This document shows positions 17,633-26,719 of a DNA stretch of 39,869 nt, one piece after another. Made by a program: the position numbers and the translations under genes. Source of the DNA: Discostella pseudostelligera. Its lineage: Eukaryota > Bacillariophyta > Thalassiosirophyceae > Thalassiosirales > Thalassiosiraceae. The DNA is taken from positions 1-39,869 of the forward strand of contig JALLBK010000062.1 in NCBI GenBank assembly GCA_036940085.1, in the 5' to 3' direction. The notes beneath the pieces are model-generated. The model worked only from the letters and a program-made list of their open reading frames with translations. It did no database searches and was not told where the DNA came from. The first letter of the stretch is position 1. Every line of letters begins with the position of its first letter.

Positions 17633-19867
17633 CTAGAATCGCAAACGACCATCGACCGGAATCGACTGCTCGAGTACCTCTTTACACTCACGAAGGGTTT
17701 CCTGTATTTTCATGCTCGAGTAGTCTCCATTCAACTCTCGCCATCTACCCATAGTGACATCCATGGCAAGGAATCGGCATGGTGGACTACACGTCATCAA
17801 GGAGTGCATAAATTCAAGTATGAAGCGACGTGTTCGGTGAACATCTTCCCTCTTCTTCAACACACTGCTCCCAACGAGGAATGTCGAACTTGTCTTTATG
17901 TATTCACCCAAGCTTGTCATGGCCATGAGACGCAGTCGACGATTGCCGACATAATCACGGTAGACATCGTTGATGTGGTCGCAGAGAACATCGTACTTGG
18001 TCGGGTATCCTACGATGTAGGTGGAATCGAGATAGTACCTAGCCAATTGATCGACTGGTACGAAGCCAGCACGTGGTTCAGATGCCAGAACTTGAAGCAC
18101 TGATGATGCTGGTGGTGCTTGAAGTTTGGTTGGCGACGACCACACCGACCAATTACCGGTGTTGATAGAATTGCACAATGACAAAGCCTCGTCGAACCTA
18201 TCCGCATCGCCACTGCTCATTTTTTGCATGGCTTCTTGATTGTCCGGAGTAATGATAGCGGCAGATCGCTGGAATGAAGTCTGATTGGTAGTAGCAGTAG
18301 CAATAATTCCTGGAACGTTCATCGGTTGATCAACCAGAAGTCCGGGAGATCGTGTCTCTTGGTTGTGCGGAGGAATGTGAACAATTGGCGCGCTTGCTTG
18401 ATTACACGAAGCCAGATTGTTAGCCGGAGCTCGTTGCGTCGCTTGATGACTTGAATCCATCAGATTGGAAACCAATGGCAATGGCATCGCTGGAATATTC
18501 GAAGCCACGCTGGGGACTGTCGCTTGTTGATTACTCGAAGCTGAAGTCAAATTGGACACGGGCACCAATTGTGTCGAAATATTCGTCGGAGAAGTGTTGG
18601 CAACAGATGAAGTCGCTTGATTTGAAGTCGAAGTAATATTGTATACCGATTGCGTCTGATGATGATCCGAAGCCGTGCCGGGAACAGCGTGTGTCGCTGG
18701 GTAATTCGAAGCCATAATACTGTATCCCATTTGTGTCGATTGATTACTCGGAGTCAATTCGGAAGCATGCTGTGTCATTGCCTGATTCATCGGAGTAGAA
18801 TTGGAATTGAACGGCGTTTCCACATTATTGTACATGAGATTGGTCATCTCCGAAGCATCGGCGCTTGCTTGATGACATAAAGCCAGATTGTCAATCGGTG
18901 CACTTTGTGTCACTTGATAACTTGAATACATCTTATCGCAAACCAATGGCAATGGCATCGCTAGAATATTCGAAGCCACGCTGGGGACTGTCGCTTGTTG
19001 ATCACTCGACGAAGCTGAAGTCAAATTGGACACGGACGCCAATTGTATCAAATGATGCATCGAAGACGTAGTGTTGGAAACAGTTGGTGTCTCTTGATTT
19101 GAAGGCGAAGTCATATTATAAACTATGTGAGTCAGATGATGATTCGAAGCCATGCCGGGAACAGTGTGTGTCGCTGGATGATTCAATACCATACTATTGG
19201 ATACCGTCTGTGTCGATTGGTTACTCGGAGTCAAATTATTGGAAGCATGCTGTGTCATTGCCTGATTCGTAGGAGTAGAATTAGAATTGAACGGCTTATC
19301 TACTCCATCATAGAAAAGGCATTTGGTTAACTCCGAAGCACGGTGACCGGGCGACATGAGTGGTGACTGTGCCTCCTCTTCTTGAATAGAGTAGTTTGGC
19401 TGCCGCTGGTCCAGCGCAAAGTCATGGTCGTCCTGAATCTCTCGTTTCAGAGCAGGTGGTGCTAACACCGTCGTATTTGATGTAGATGTTGTCGATTTGA
19501 GTGTCGCGATTATTTGTGCCTTCAATGCTGAATTAATCAAAGGCATCGGCGAAGATAAGGCCTCGTTACCACCCTCCTGCTGATGTTCTTGTTTGACTGC
19601 TCCTTGCTTTCGCCGTCGACCAGTACGTTGTTGCGGTTGCTGCTGCCTCTTTATCTCCACCCACTCTCGAAGCTCTTCATTGCCTTTACTCGTCAGCAAC
19701 TTATTCGCATGAGTCTTCACCTGTGTGCTCGTCCGAGTAGGGATCATCAATGCAATATCATACCAATTACCCCACCCGTGAATCTTACAACCTCGATCAA
19801 AGAGCACGTGCTCTTCGGTCGTCCAGCGGCCTCGTTTCATTTGATTGGGTTGTTGCTCTTCCGACAT
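17633..19867 (-). CDS. Single-MYB protein with repeated linker and DUF6824-like C-terminus
   Basis: A likely transcription factor of 744 residues. A MYB/SANT domain lies at about 14-60 (GRWTTEEHVLFDRGCKIHGWGNWYDIAL, then TSTQVKTHANKLL), resembling one-repeat SHAQKY-type MYBs. A basic Gln-rich stretch (RTGRRRKQ) follows. The middle 450 residues are Ser/Asn/Thr/Gln-rich and contain two tandem copies of a 157-residue unit. The C-terminus (about 600-735) has PTKYDVLCDHINDVYRDYVGNRRLR, CRFLAMDVTMGRWRELN and IQETLRE. This matches the layout of DUF6824 (DVLCGRG, GNRRFR, GRFL, W-x-x-V, R-x-K-x-x-Q-x-L), but the GRGG loop is lost. ATG 19867 is preferred; an in-frame ATG at 19969 adds 34 residues. No intron. 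Confidence 0.75.
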   Translation of the reverse strand: MSEEQQPNQMKRGRWTTEEHVLFDRGCKIHGWGNWYDIALMIPTRTSTQVKTHANKLLTSKGNEELREWVEIKRQQQPQQRTGRRRKQGAVKQEHQQEGGNEALSSPMPLINSALKAQIIATLKSTTSTSNTTVLAPPALKREIQDDHDFALDQRQPNYSIQEEEAQSPLMSPGHRASELTKCLFYDGVDKPFNSNSTPTNQAMTQHASNNLTPSNQSTQTVSNSMVLNHPATHTVPGMASNHHLTHIVYNMTSPSNQETPTVSNTTSSMHHLIQLASVSNLTSASSSDQQATVPSVASNILAMPLPLVCDKMYSSYQVTQSAPIDNLALCHQASADASEMTNLMYNNVETPFNSNSTPMNQAMTQHASELTPSNQSTQMGYSIMASNYPATHAVPGTASDHHQTQSVYNITSTSNQATSSVANTSPTNISTQLVPVSNLTSASSNQQATVPSVASNIPAMPLPLVSNLMDSSHQATQRAPANNLASCNQASAPIVHIPPHNQETRSPGLLVDQPMNVPGIIATATTNQTSFQRSAAIITPDNQEAMQKMSSGDADRFDEALSLCNSINTGNWSVWSSPTKLQAPPASSVLQVLASEPRAGFVPVDQLARYYLDSTYIVGYPTKYDVLCDHINDVYRDYVGNRRLRLMAMTSLGEYIKTSSTFLVGSSVLKKREDVHRTRRFILEFMHSLMTCSPPCRFLAMDVTMGRWRELNGDYSSMKIQETLRECKEVLEQSIPVDGRLRF
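18387..19328 (-). repeat. Two tandem copies of a 471-bp in-frame unit in the MYB gene
   Basis: Copy 1 spans about 18387-18857 and copy 2 about 18858-19328. Landmarks such as ACCAATGGCAATGGCATCGC recur at 18471 and 18942, exactly 471 nt (157 codons) apart. Divergence is modest, with a 3-nt indel compensated elsewhere, so the frame is kept. Confidence 0.85.
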
Positions 19868-20440
19868 TGCTTTGATGAATGGAGAGAGGAGGAAGTAATG
19901 TATCAATTGATGCAATGGCGGTAGGAGTTGGCCATGGCCAACACTGCTTTCTGGATACCTGCATATCATGCCTCATGCCTCTCTTCATCGTCAATCGTCA
20001 TGATGGATGATCGCGATGGCTCGAAGCTCGCAAGCAGCTCGAGAGGCGAGAAACCACGTCGATAAAATAATGGGTGCCGTTATTTCCCGCCATATCTTTG
20101 GTGTCCCAGAGCCGTATCTTTGAGTGTCCCGCCATATCTTCGGTGTTCCCGCCATATCTTTGGGTTTCCCCGCCATTTAGCCATTGAGCAACACCAACGA
20201 ACCCAGCCCCGCCCGCCCATGCCCACGCCCACGCACGGCACCAACCACTCCATACGATACTCCATTTCATCGATATCGATAACCGACGACCTGGATCAAT
20301 ACCTCCCATCTTACTACCTACTGCTACATTCCTTCCCCTCTCGCTCTCTTGGTGTCTCGTTATCCACATTTTTCATAAAGAATATCATCTCCAATTTATC
20401 GCATTTCATATCATCTCATATCAAATCATAATCATAGATC
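19868..20440. promoter_or_regulatory. Bidirectional promoter with a cluster of CCCGCCATATCTTT elements
   Basis: Between the MYB and DIM1 starts a degenerate tandem array at 20082-20180 holds CCCGCCATATCTTT (20086-20099), GCCGTATCTTT (20111-20121), CCCGCCATATCTTC (20128-20141), CCCGCCATATCTTT (20148-20161) and CCGCCATTTAG (about 20170). Units are 20-25 nt. The core resembles both an E2F site (TTTCCCGCC) and a YY1 site (GCCGCCATNTT); which factor binds is unknown. Confidence 0.6.
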
Positions 20441-20869
20441 ATGTCGTACATGCTACCCCATCTCAAAAACGGATGGGAAGTCGACCAAGCCATCGTTACC
20501 GAAGAAGATCGCGTCGTCGTCATTCGCTTCGGACGGGACAGTGACCCAACGTGTATGATCCAAGACGAAGTGTTATTTGGCATTGCCGAGAAGGTGAAAA
20601 ATTTCGCAGTCATTTATCTAGTTGATATAGATGAAGTTCCCGATTTTAATGGGATGTATGAGCTGTACGATGCTTGTACGACCATGTTCTTCTATCGCAA
20701 TAAACATATTATGGTGGATTTAGGCACGGGGAACAATAATAAGATTAATTGGGCATTGGGAGATAAGCAGGAATTGATTGATATTATTGAGATTGTATAT
20801 CGCGGTGCAAGGAAGGGGAGGGGGTTAGTGGTTTCACCCAAGGATTATTCGACAAAATACAGATACTAA
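20441..20869 (+). CDS. DIM1: U5 snRNP thioredoxin-like protein DIM1 (TXNL4A)
   Basis: DIM1 / U5-15kD is a core component of the U5 snRNP and tri-snRNP in pre-mRNA splicing. The 142-residue product has the family's usual length and near-invariant text: MSYMLPHLKNGWEVDQAI, VVVIRFGRDSDPTCMIQDE, YLVDIDEVPDFNGMYELYD, TMFFYRNKHIMVDLGTGNNNKINW, and the C-terminal GRGLVVSPKDYSTKYRY. It has a thioredoxin fold without the redox CxxC. It is intronless, starts at ATG 20441, and shares an upstream region with the MYB gene. Confidence 0.97.
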   Translation: MSYMLPHLKNGWEVDQAIVTEEDRVVVIRFGRDSDPTCMIQDEVLFGIAEKVKNFAVIYLVDIDEVPDFNGMYELYDACTTMFFYRNKHIMVDLGTGNNNKINWALGDKQELIDIIEIVYRGARKGRGLVVSPKDYSTKYRY

Positions 20870-21120
20870 AGTTCACAAGCAACCTTTGTCCCGAAAGCAA
20901 AGATCAACAATGCTCTGTAACACGAGGTCACGCTCGAATTTTGTGAATCTGGGTAATACTTAATCGATCAAAATCGTTTGATGAGACGATTCTGAGGAAA
21001 AGTAGTCGACAAGGTATTTGATGCATTTATTGAAGTAATTGCATGCTAGATGATATGAGAAATCGGCATAGAATAGCAAGGTTATGTTATCTTTCGTCCA
21101 TGAATAGGAGCCGGGTCACT

Positions 21121-22143
21121 CTAGCTGTGTCCTAGCCAATAGTCCGGACCGTATGTAACCAATACCTCCTCACCTGCCTTAATATCTCGTGTCGCCACCG
21201 TCACTACATGTGACCCATCCGCTATCGATTTATGCCATGCATTGGCCACTTCCAAACTCTTCAATACATATGCAGCAATATTCATCTCAACTCCCAAACC
21301 ATCCTCATCGGTGTCCAAACCCAACTCAATTGCCGCCTGCAAATTATTTTGCGAGTTTGGTCCTTCCAATGCCAAATGTCCAGCACCATCGTTGGCAAAA
21401 TGTCCATAATACGCTGGATCAGTATCCAATGCAGGATGTCCCATAACAGAGTAATGATCATCGACAGAGACGGCATAGGATGTGAGTGGTATTGTCGATT
21501 CGGATCCGTCAAATACTGTGTCTTCGTCCCAAACGTCGTTGCGAGGAACATGAGATCCCCAGAGGACTATAGTTTCGGTACCAACATCGTCATCTTCTTC
21601 ATCATCATCATAATCTACGAATTTTTCGTCTTCCTCGTTCATATCGTCGGTAGCATCTGATAAGGGAAGGTCGTACAGTAAGGCATCACCGGGATAACAC
21701 GTAATCACTTCTCCTTTAGATATATTCTCCGTCGCAAATAATCCCCGTCCAGCACCCTCGATAGTACTCGGACCTAATTTCGTCCTACGGAGGAAAGGGA
21801 GATGTAATCTACTCGAAAGGAGGATTTCATGAACTAATTGTTCCGATGGGAGTTCCCCCCGGTTTTCATTGTCGGCCTCGACTGTACTTTGTGGATGCTT
21901 CTGACGTTTTGATGCATTCGAAAGGAGATCGAGTTGATGTTCTATTAATATTCTTTGAATTTCACTGGTTATTTTGCATCCTTGATCCATCATGATCATG
22001 TCACCTTCATCATTAGATGCATGGCTATTGATCGTTGGATTACGATATCTATTGGTGCATGTTGGCCGAGGAGGTACGAAAGCAGCCGCCATGATGAAGA
22101 TGGCTGGCATCGGCAGTAGTAGTAGCAACCTCGAAGATATCAT
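21121..22143 (-). CDS. Plastid-targeted SET-domain protein
   Basis: SET proteins transfer methyl groups from S-adenosylmethionine to lysines. The 340-residue product starts with a hydrophobic signal (about 1-20) and MAAAFVPP, an ASAFAP-like plastid motif. The SET domain begins near residue 128 with GPSTIEGAGRGLFATENISKGEVI (SAM-binding GxG), is interrupted by a long acidic insert (about 165-200), and ends with VTVATRDIKAGEEVLVTYGPDYW. Where histone methyltransferases have NHSCxPN, this has GHFANDGAGH. A small plastid enzyme of the Rubisco-methyltransferase kind is possible, but the substrate is unknown. Start ATG 22143, no intron; convergent with DIM1 and head to head with SAT. Confidence 0.78.
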   Translation of the reverse strand: MISSRLLLLLPMPAIFIMAAAFVPPRPTCTNRYRNPTINSHASNDEGDMIMMDQGCKITSEIQRILIEHQLDLLSNASKRQKHPQSTVEADNENRGELPSEQLVHEILLSSRLHLPFLRRTKLGPSTIEGAGRGLFATENISKGEVITCYPGDALLYDLPLSDATDDMNEEDEKFVDYDDDEEDDDVGTETIVLWGSHVPRNDVWDEDTVFDGSESTIPLTSYAVSVDDHYSVMGHPALDTDPAYYGHFANDGAGHLALEGPNSQNNLQAAIELGLDTDEDGLGVEMNIAAYVLKSLEVANAWHKSIADGSHVVTVATRDIKAGEEVLVTYGPDYWLGHS

Positions 22144-22475
22144 GATGTATTAAGGCAGTAGATGGATACAATTCTTTTGGATACTTTGGCGACGATAATC
22201 CTCGTGTTTAAATGGTATTGTTTGGGATGATGGCAGTGGTATTACCATCACCATCACCATATGGGGTCAATGCAATGATGGTGATGGATGGTGGTGCTGT
22301 AGGCTCTTTCCTCCCGCCATTTTTATTGGCCGCATTGACTTCGCCAAACGTTCGCCATATTTTCTTCCCGCCATTTTTGCGCCTGACGTCATGACGTCAC
22401 ACCAGCCGCCATGCCAGCAGCCGCCGGCCATACCCATGGTCATTGCCGGCGGCATGCAGTTCGCCTTCATAGTAG
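22144..22475. promoter_or_regulatory. SET/SAT divergent promoter with CRE palindromes and CCCGCCAT elements
   Basis: CCCGCCATTTTTAT (22313-22326), TTCGCCATATTTTC (22351-22364) and TTCCCGCCATTTTTGC (22365-22380) repeat the promoter element seen elsewhere. Immediately after, two full TGACGTCA palindromes abut at 22384-22391 and 22392-22399. TGACGT-type sites are bZIP targets and are known CO2/cAMP-responsive elements in a diatom carbonic anhydrase promoter; the role here is inferred. Confidence 0.5.
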
Positions 22476-22773
22476 AGATTGGTCCAGGTCCGGGATATTC
22501 AACCCGGATCGGGAACCGGTTTATGTAGGGTTCGGCCGTGACGGAACCGGGAAATACCGGATCGGGAATAGTATTGGCGATAAAAAGCACTGTGTATACG
22601 TTTAAATTATCGCCAAAGAGCCGAAAATACGGCGGGAAAAGCTCTGAATCACCTTTCTAGCGGCGTTGGAAGAGGGGAACTCGGCCTCAGGAGGGCCGGA
22701 TACCGGGCCGGGTTCCCGGTCCGGTTCCGATCCGGTTCCGTTCCGACACAAATAGCCCGGGACCAATCTACGG
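22471..22773. mobile_element. GC-rich foldback (MITE-like) element
   Basis: About 300 bp bounded by GATTGGTCC (22477-22485) and its reverse complement GGACCAATC (22760-22768), with matching CCGGG and TATT/AATA just inside and GTAGA/TCTAC just outside. Inside are nested inverted copies of GGAACCGG/CCGGTTCC and GGATCGGGAA-like words, plus a perfect 10-nt stem TTGGCGATAA/TTATCGCCAA (22574-22583, 22607-22616). No transposase is coded. Target-site duplication is not clear. It lies between the SET and SAT genes and ends about 70 nt before the SAT start. Confidence 0.5.
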
Positions 22774-22840
22774 ACAAATGCAGCAGTTGATGGACACGAC
22801 GCATTCATTGCAACTCTTGCCCATCGTCAATAGTCCTACC

Positions 22841-24690
22841 ATGACAAAAATCCCGCTTTGTTTGAGTCTACTATTAATGGCACAGGCCTCGATGGCGTTT
22901 GTCTCGTGTTCAAGTTCAAGCGCCCTCTTGATGCCGACGGCATATCATGCAAATGCGGGTTGGGCATCATCCTGCATCGACTTGTCACCGCAACCTATCC
23001 CATTCTCTGAATGCGAACGACCACGCATACTCCTACCATCACCTAGGAGATCACGGAAGTGCCATCGCTTCATGACGGGGCTATTTAGATTGCGTGCATC
23101 ATCAATAGACAGAGAATCAGATGTAAGTGCACCGCCAACTACCGGTCTGAAAGCACTCGCATCTCAAATAGAAAAGAATAATTCATCGCGGGGAATGGCA
23201 GGGAGGAGTCAAGAAACGAGCAAGCCATCATCCCGTCCAAGATATCAATTAGGAGTTGGGAAGAATTTACCCGTCGTCGTATCGACGGCAGCCAGCGACA
23301 ATACCAGCAACAATTCCACAGCAGTGGAACAAAAGGAAGATGATACCATCACTGCAGCTATGAATTGGAATGTACCTGAGCCAGCAACTAGAAAACAAGA
23401 ACAACGACAACGATATGATATGGGAGTTGGGAAGCATGCTCCTATAAATACAAACCTGGATAGAGGGAATAATAATAACGGTGGTGGTAGTGCAGGTGCA
23501 GAATACGGCATGCGAACTACCATGCGATTGTTGCCATATCGGGGCAAAGAAAGTGCTAGATTGACAAAGGCTGTTTGGGACGAAGGGCACTTTGTAGATG
23601 ATTCAAGCATGTTGTTGTTAGATGGGTCGGAACAACCAACGCAGCAACAACAACAACAACAGCAACAACAACAGCAGCAACAACCAAGTGTAATCACAGA
23701 CTACCGTCAGATTGATCTTTCGATTCCATCCTCGGTGTACTCGCTTGGTTCATCGTCATCTTCCACCAACTCCTCCCAAGCTGCAGTTGATTTAGTATGG
23801 GACTTGATGCGTCAAGAAGCCCAGGCCGAAGCAGCACGGGAACCACTCCTCGTCTCATTCCTCTACTCCACAATTCTTAACCATCCAACATTAGAATCAG
23901 CGTTATCGTTCCACCTTGCCAATCGACTTTCCAGTCCAGCCATGCTCTCCACCCAAATCATGTCATTGATACAGGAGGCACTCGATGCCGATCCTGACTA
24001 TCGACGAAGTTTACGTGCTGATATATTGGCGGTGCGAGATCGTGATCCAGCTTGCAATTGTCTACCGGATGTGTTTTTGTATTTCAAGGGATTTCATGCC
24101 TTGCAGACATATCGGGCGGCACATTATTTATGGAAGAGTGGTCGTAGAGTCTTGGCACATTATTTGCAGAGCCAGGTGTCGCAACACTTTCAGATCGATA
24201 TACGTGAGTTTGTTGTTCGGCTTGCATTGGTCATTCGTCCTTTCATGCTTTCTGTCTTTTACTCAACTAGTACACATTGTTCACAGATCCAAATGCCACA
24301 CTAGGGAGTGGGATAATGCTCGATCACGGCACTGGGATCGTAATTGGCGAAACAGCCCATGTGGGTCACAACTGTTCCGTTTTGCATCATGTAACATTGG
24401 GTGGTAGTGGAAAGAAAGGCAACGATCGCCACCCCAAAATAGGGAATGGTGTACTATTGGGTGCGGGTGCTTCTGTTTTGGGCAACATTCACATTGGAGA
24501 TGGATGTCAAGTGGGTGCCGGGACATTAGTGATCGATGATTTGCCACCACGAAGTGTGGCTGTGGGTGTTCCGGCCAAGATTATTGGAAGATTTGTGGAC
24601 GTGACAGCACAACCAAGTATTGGTATGAATCAATTGGGAAGTAAAGAAGCTGAGAAGGATATATACATGTTTGGAATGGATGGAATATGA
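22841..24690 (+). CDS. Serine O-acetyltransferase, plastid-targeted
   Basis: SAT makes O-acetylserine from serine and acetyl-CoA, the committing step to cysteine. Exons 22841-24203 and 24287-24690 (83-nt intron, GTGAGT...CACAG) give 588 residues and restore FQIDIHPNATLGSGIMLDH. ATG 22841 is preferred over 22778 because the signal peptide starts there, ending QASMAFVS (plastid motif). A disordered region (about 60-310) holds a poly-Gln tract and two copies of RY-[QD]-[LM]-GVGK-x-x-P. The SAT helical domain starts about 316 (LVWDLMRQEAQAEAAREPLLVSFLYSTILNH). The left-handed beta-helix follows about 455-550: GTGIVIGETAHVGHNC, LGGSGKKGNDRHPKIGNGVLLGAGA, VGAGTLVIDDLPPRSVAVGVPAKI. The family is usually 270-400 residues, so the N-terminal extension is long. 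Confidence 0.93.
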
Positions 24691-24909
24691 TTGGTTTGCA
24701 CTGGAAGTATGGTAGAATAGGGTCACCGGCCAATAGAGAGCTCAAGGCTGAAGAATCGGAACAATTATTTTGCATCGATGAGAATAATCCCGCCCACTAC
24801 CGACCCATAGGTGTTAAAGGATAGTTTGAGCTCTACACAGAAAGTCATATCCTCGTAATGATACATTACTAATAGCACATTCCTTCCATAGTTATTAGGA
24901 ATTACAGGC

Positions 24910-26151
24910 TTAATCCTTATCCTGTCCAAGTTTCTTCACACCTCGAAGCCTTCCAGTCCTCCTTGCACCAATGAGACCAACCTTACGACCAGCCGGTGCC
25001 TCCCTACTGACCGTCGAAGGACGACCAATGTGCTGGTGGTTACCACCACCGAAAGGATGCTCTACTGGATTTTTCGCCACACCACGAATCTTGGGCCAGC
25101 AGTTCCTCTTGACGGCATACTTGTGGAAGGCACGTCCTGCCTTGAGCAAGGGTTTGTCAGTACGTCCTCCTCCGGCCACGACACCGATTTGGGCACGGAC
25201 ATTGGACGACACAGTCTTCTTGCCACCGGAAGGCAAACGAAGACGAGTAGTTCCCTTATCATCATCATGGGAGATGACCACGGCGAAACAACCAGAGCCA
25301 CGAGCAAAGGCACCACGATCACCCACCTTGGCCTCAACATTGCAAACAATCGTTCCCTCGGGAACCTGCTTCAAAGGGAGGACATTGCCAATGGTCAAAG
25401 TAGCCTTCTTGCCACAATAGATAAACTGACCAGTGTACATGCCCTCGGTGGCCACCATCAATTCCATATCCCGCTTGAAGCGGTAGGCATTTAAGAACTG
25501 AATCTTGGCCACGGGAGCACCTCTTCCAGGATCATGGAGGATTTCTTTAACGACACCACGGACGTAGCCACGACGCTCGGCGTAGTCGATGGGACGGAGC
25601 TTGACGGCCCCCTTGCGAGTGCGGGTGTGCGCCTTGAAGATGGGGGATTTACCCTTACGTTGCGCCTATCAATATCATAGTGATATCATGTGATAGGAAG
25701 TGTGAAGCCCAATTCCATCGAGAAGATGGGTGAGTGGGTTATGCATTATCCACAACAAAAAGTGTGGCATCGCATCGTGGGTTTATAATGAAAGTGAGTG
25801 TTGCGAAGTCGGGGTAGAGGACGACGACCACAGCAATCAATACCACGTCACATTGTTGATCGACAGGTCATTTTCATGTTGGGTATGGATTCATCATGGA
25901 ATCGATGAGAAAAGATGGCGAGGGTGCGTGTGTTTGCCATGGCAATTATGTGTGTCATCGTCGTCGCATTTGGGAGGAGAGTACGAGTAGAGTGTAGAAG
26001 GAGAAGACTATTGACATGAGAACTACAGCATGGCGAGAGAATTATCGAAAAGAGCACTGCCACCACACAACAACATCCACGTGCTTTCATCGTCGACTAG
26101 TCACTCCATGTTATTGTATCAAATTGGACTTACCTGGACGTACTTTCCCAT
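24910..26151 (-). CDS. RPL8: Cytosolic ribosomal protein uL2 (RPL8)
   Basis: uL2/RPL8 is a core protein of the 60S subunit near the peptidyl transferase centre. On the minus strand an 18-nt first exon (26151-26134, MGKYVQ) is joined to 25665-24910 across a 468-nt intron (CAG|GTAAGT...GATAG), giving 257 residues, the length of human RPL8. The joined protein reads [21 protein letters not shown], then [53 protein letters not shown] and [20 protein letters not shown]. The conserved His in GGGNHQH is present. The exon 2 part is certain. The mini-exon is inferred from its start context, consensus donor and the fit of length and frame. Confidence 0.93.
25666..26133 (-). other. 468-nt first intron of RPL8
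   Basis: This is the longest intron in the window. I looked for a box C/D snoRNA, since ribosomal protein introns often host them: one TGATGA is on the minus strand near 25891, but no downstream CTGA follows, so I do not call one. Short frames in it are not supported. Confidence 0.6.
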
Positions 26152-26719
26152 GGTTGCTGTATTTGTTGGCCACTGCGGCGGAAATTATGTTGTGGCGATG
26201 AACCATGCGATGGCAAATTATTTACCTCTCACCGCTTTACTAAACCCCTTGGAACGCTTCCACGTGGATCACCATCCTCTGCCTATCATCATCTCTACTC
26301 TGTCCTCCGCAAAATAGAAAGCGGGGGACAAGAGGGGGGGAGATTGGGGGGCAAGCGAACAAATCGGGAAAGAGGGCTTCTTTTGGCGCCTCCCCCTTTT
26401 CCCCCCGGCCCAAACAATATCCAACGCCAGAGCACAGAGAAAAGAGATGATCCTCGGTTTCAAGCGGTGCCGGTCCGACAGGATCCGACCCTCATTGGCC
26501 AATTTGGCGAATATTCTCATGTAAGGGATGTACTTATTATCGCGTAAATGGGGTCATCCTCGAGTATCTTACATCTTACGGAAATGACCAAAATTCAGAG
26601 CAGGGAGCGAGGTATGAAGATGACGATGAAGGACCAAATCTATCAGTGTGAGTATCCCTATTGTACATCCATCGAATCATTAATGTAATAATAGATTTAG
26701 AGACAAATTAATCATCATT
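26152..26719. promoter_or_regulatory. Bidirectional promoter of RPL8 and the BEACH gene
   Basis: The spacer contains CACGTG at 26261-26266, a CCAAT/ATTGG pair next to TTTGGCGAATATTC at about 26495-26517, and a G-rich run. No gene is supported inside it; open frames at 26269-26547 lack family features. Confidence 0.35.

Noticed and set aside
25666..26133. Box C/D snoRNA in the RPL8 intron
   Set aside because: One TGATGA box on the minus strand but no CTGA box downstream of it within the intron.
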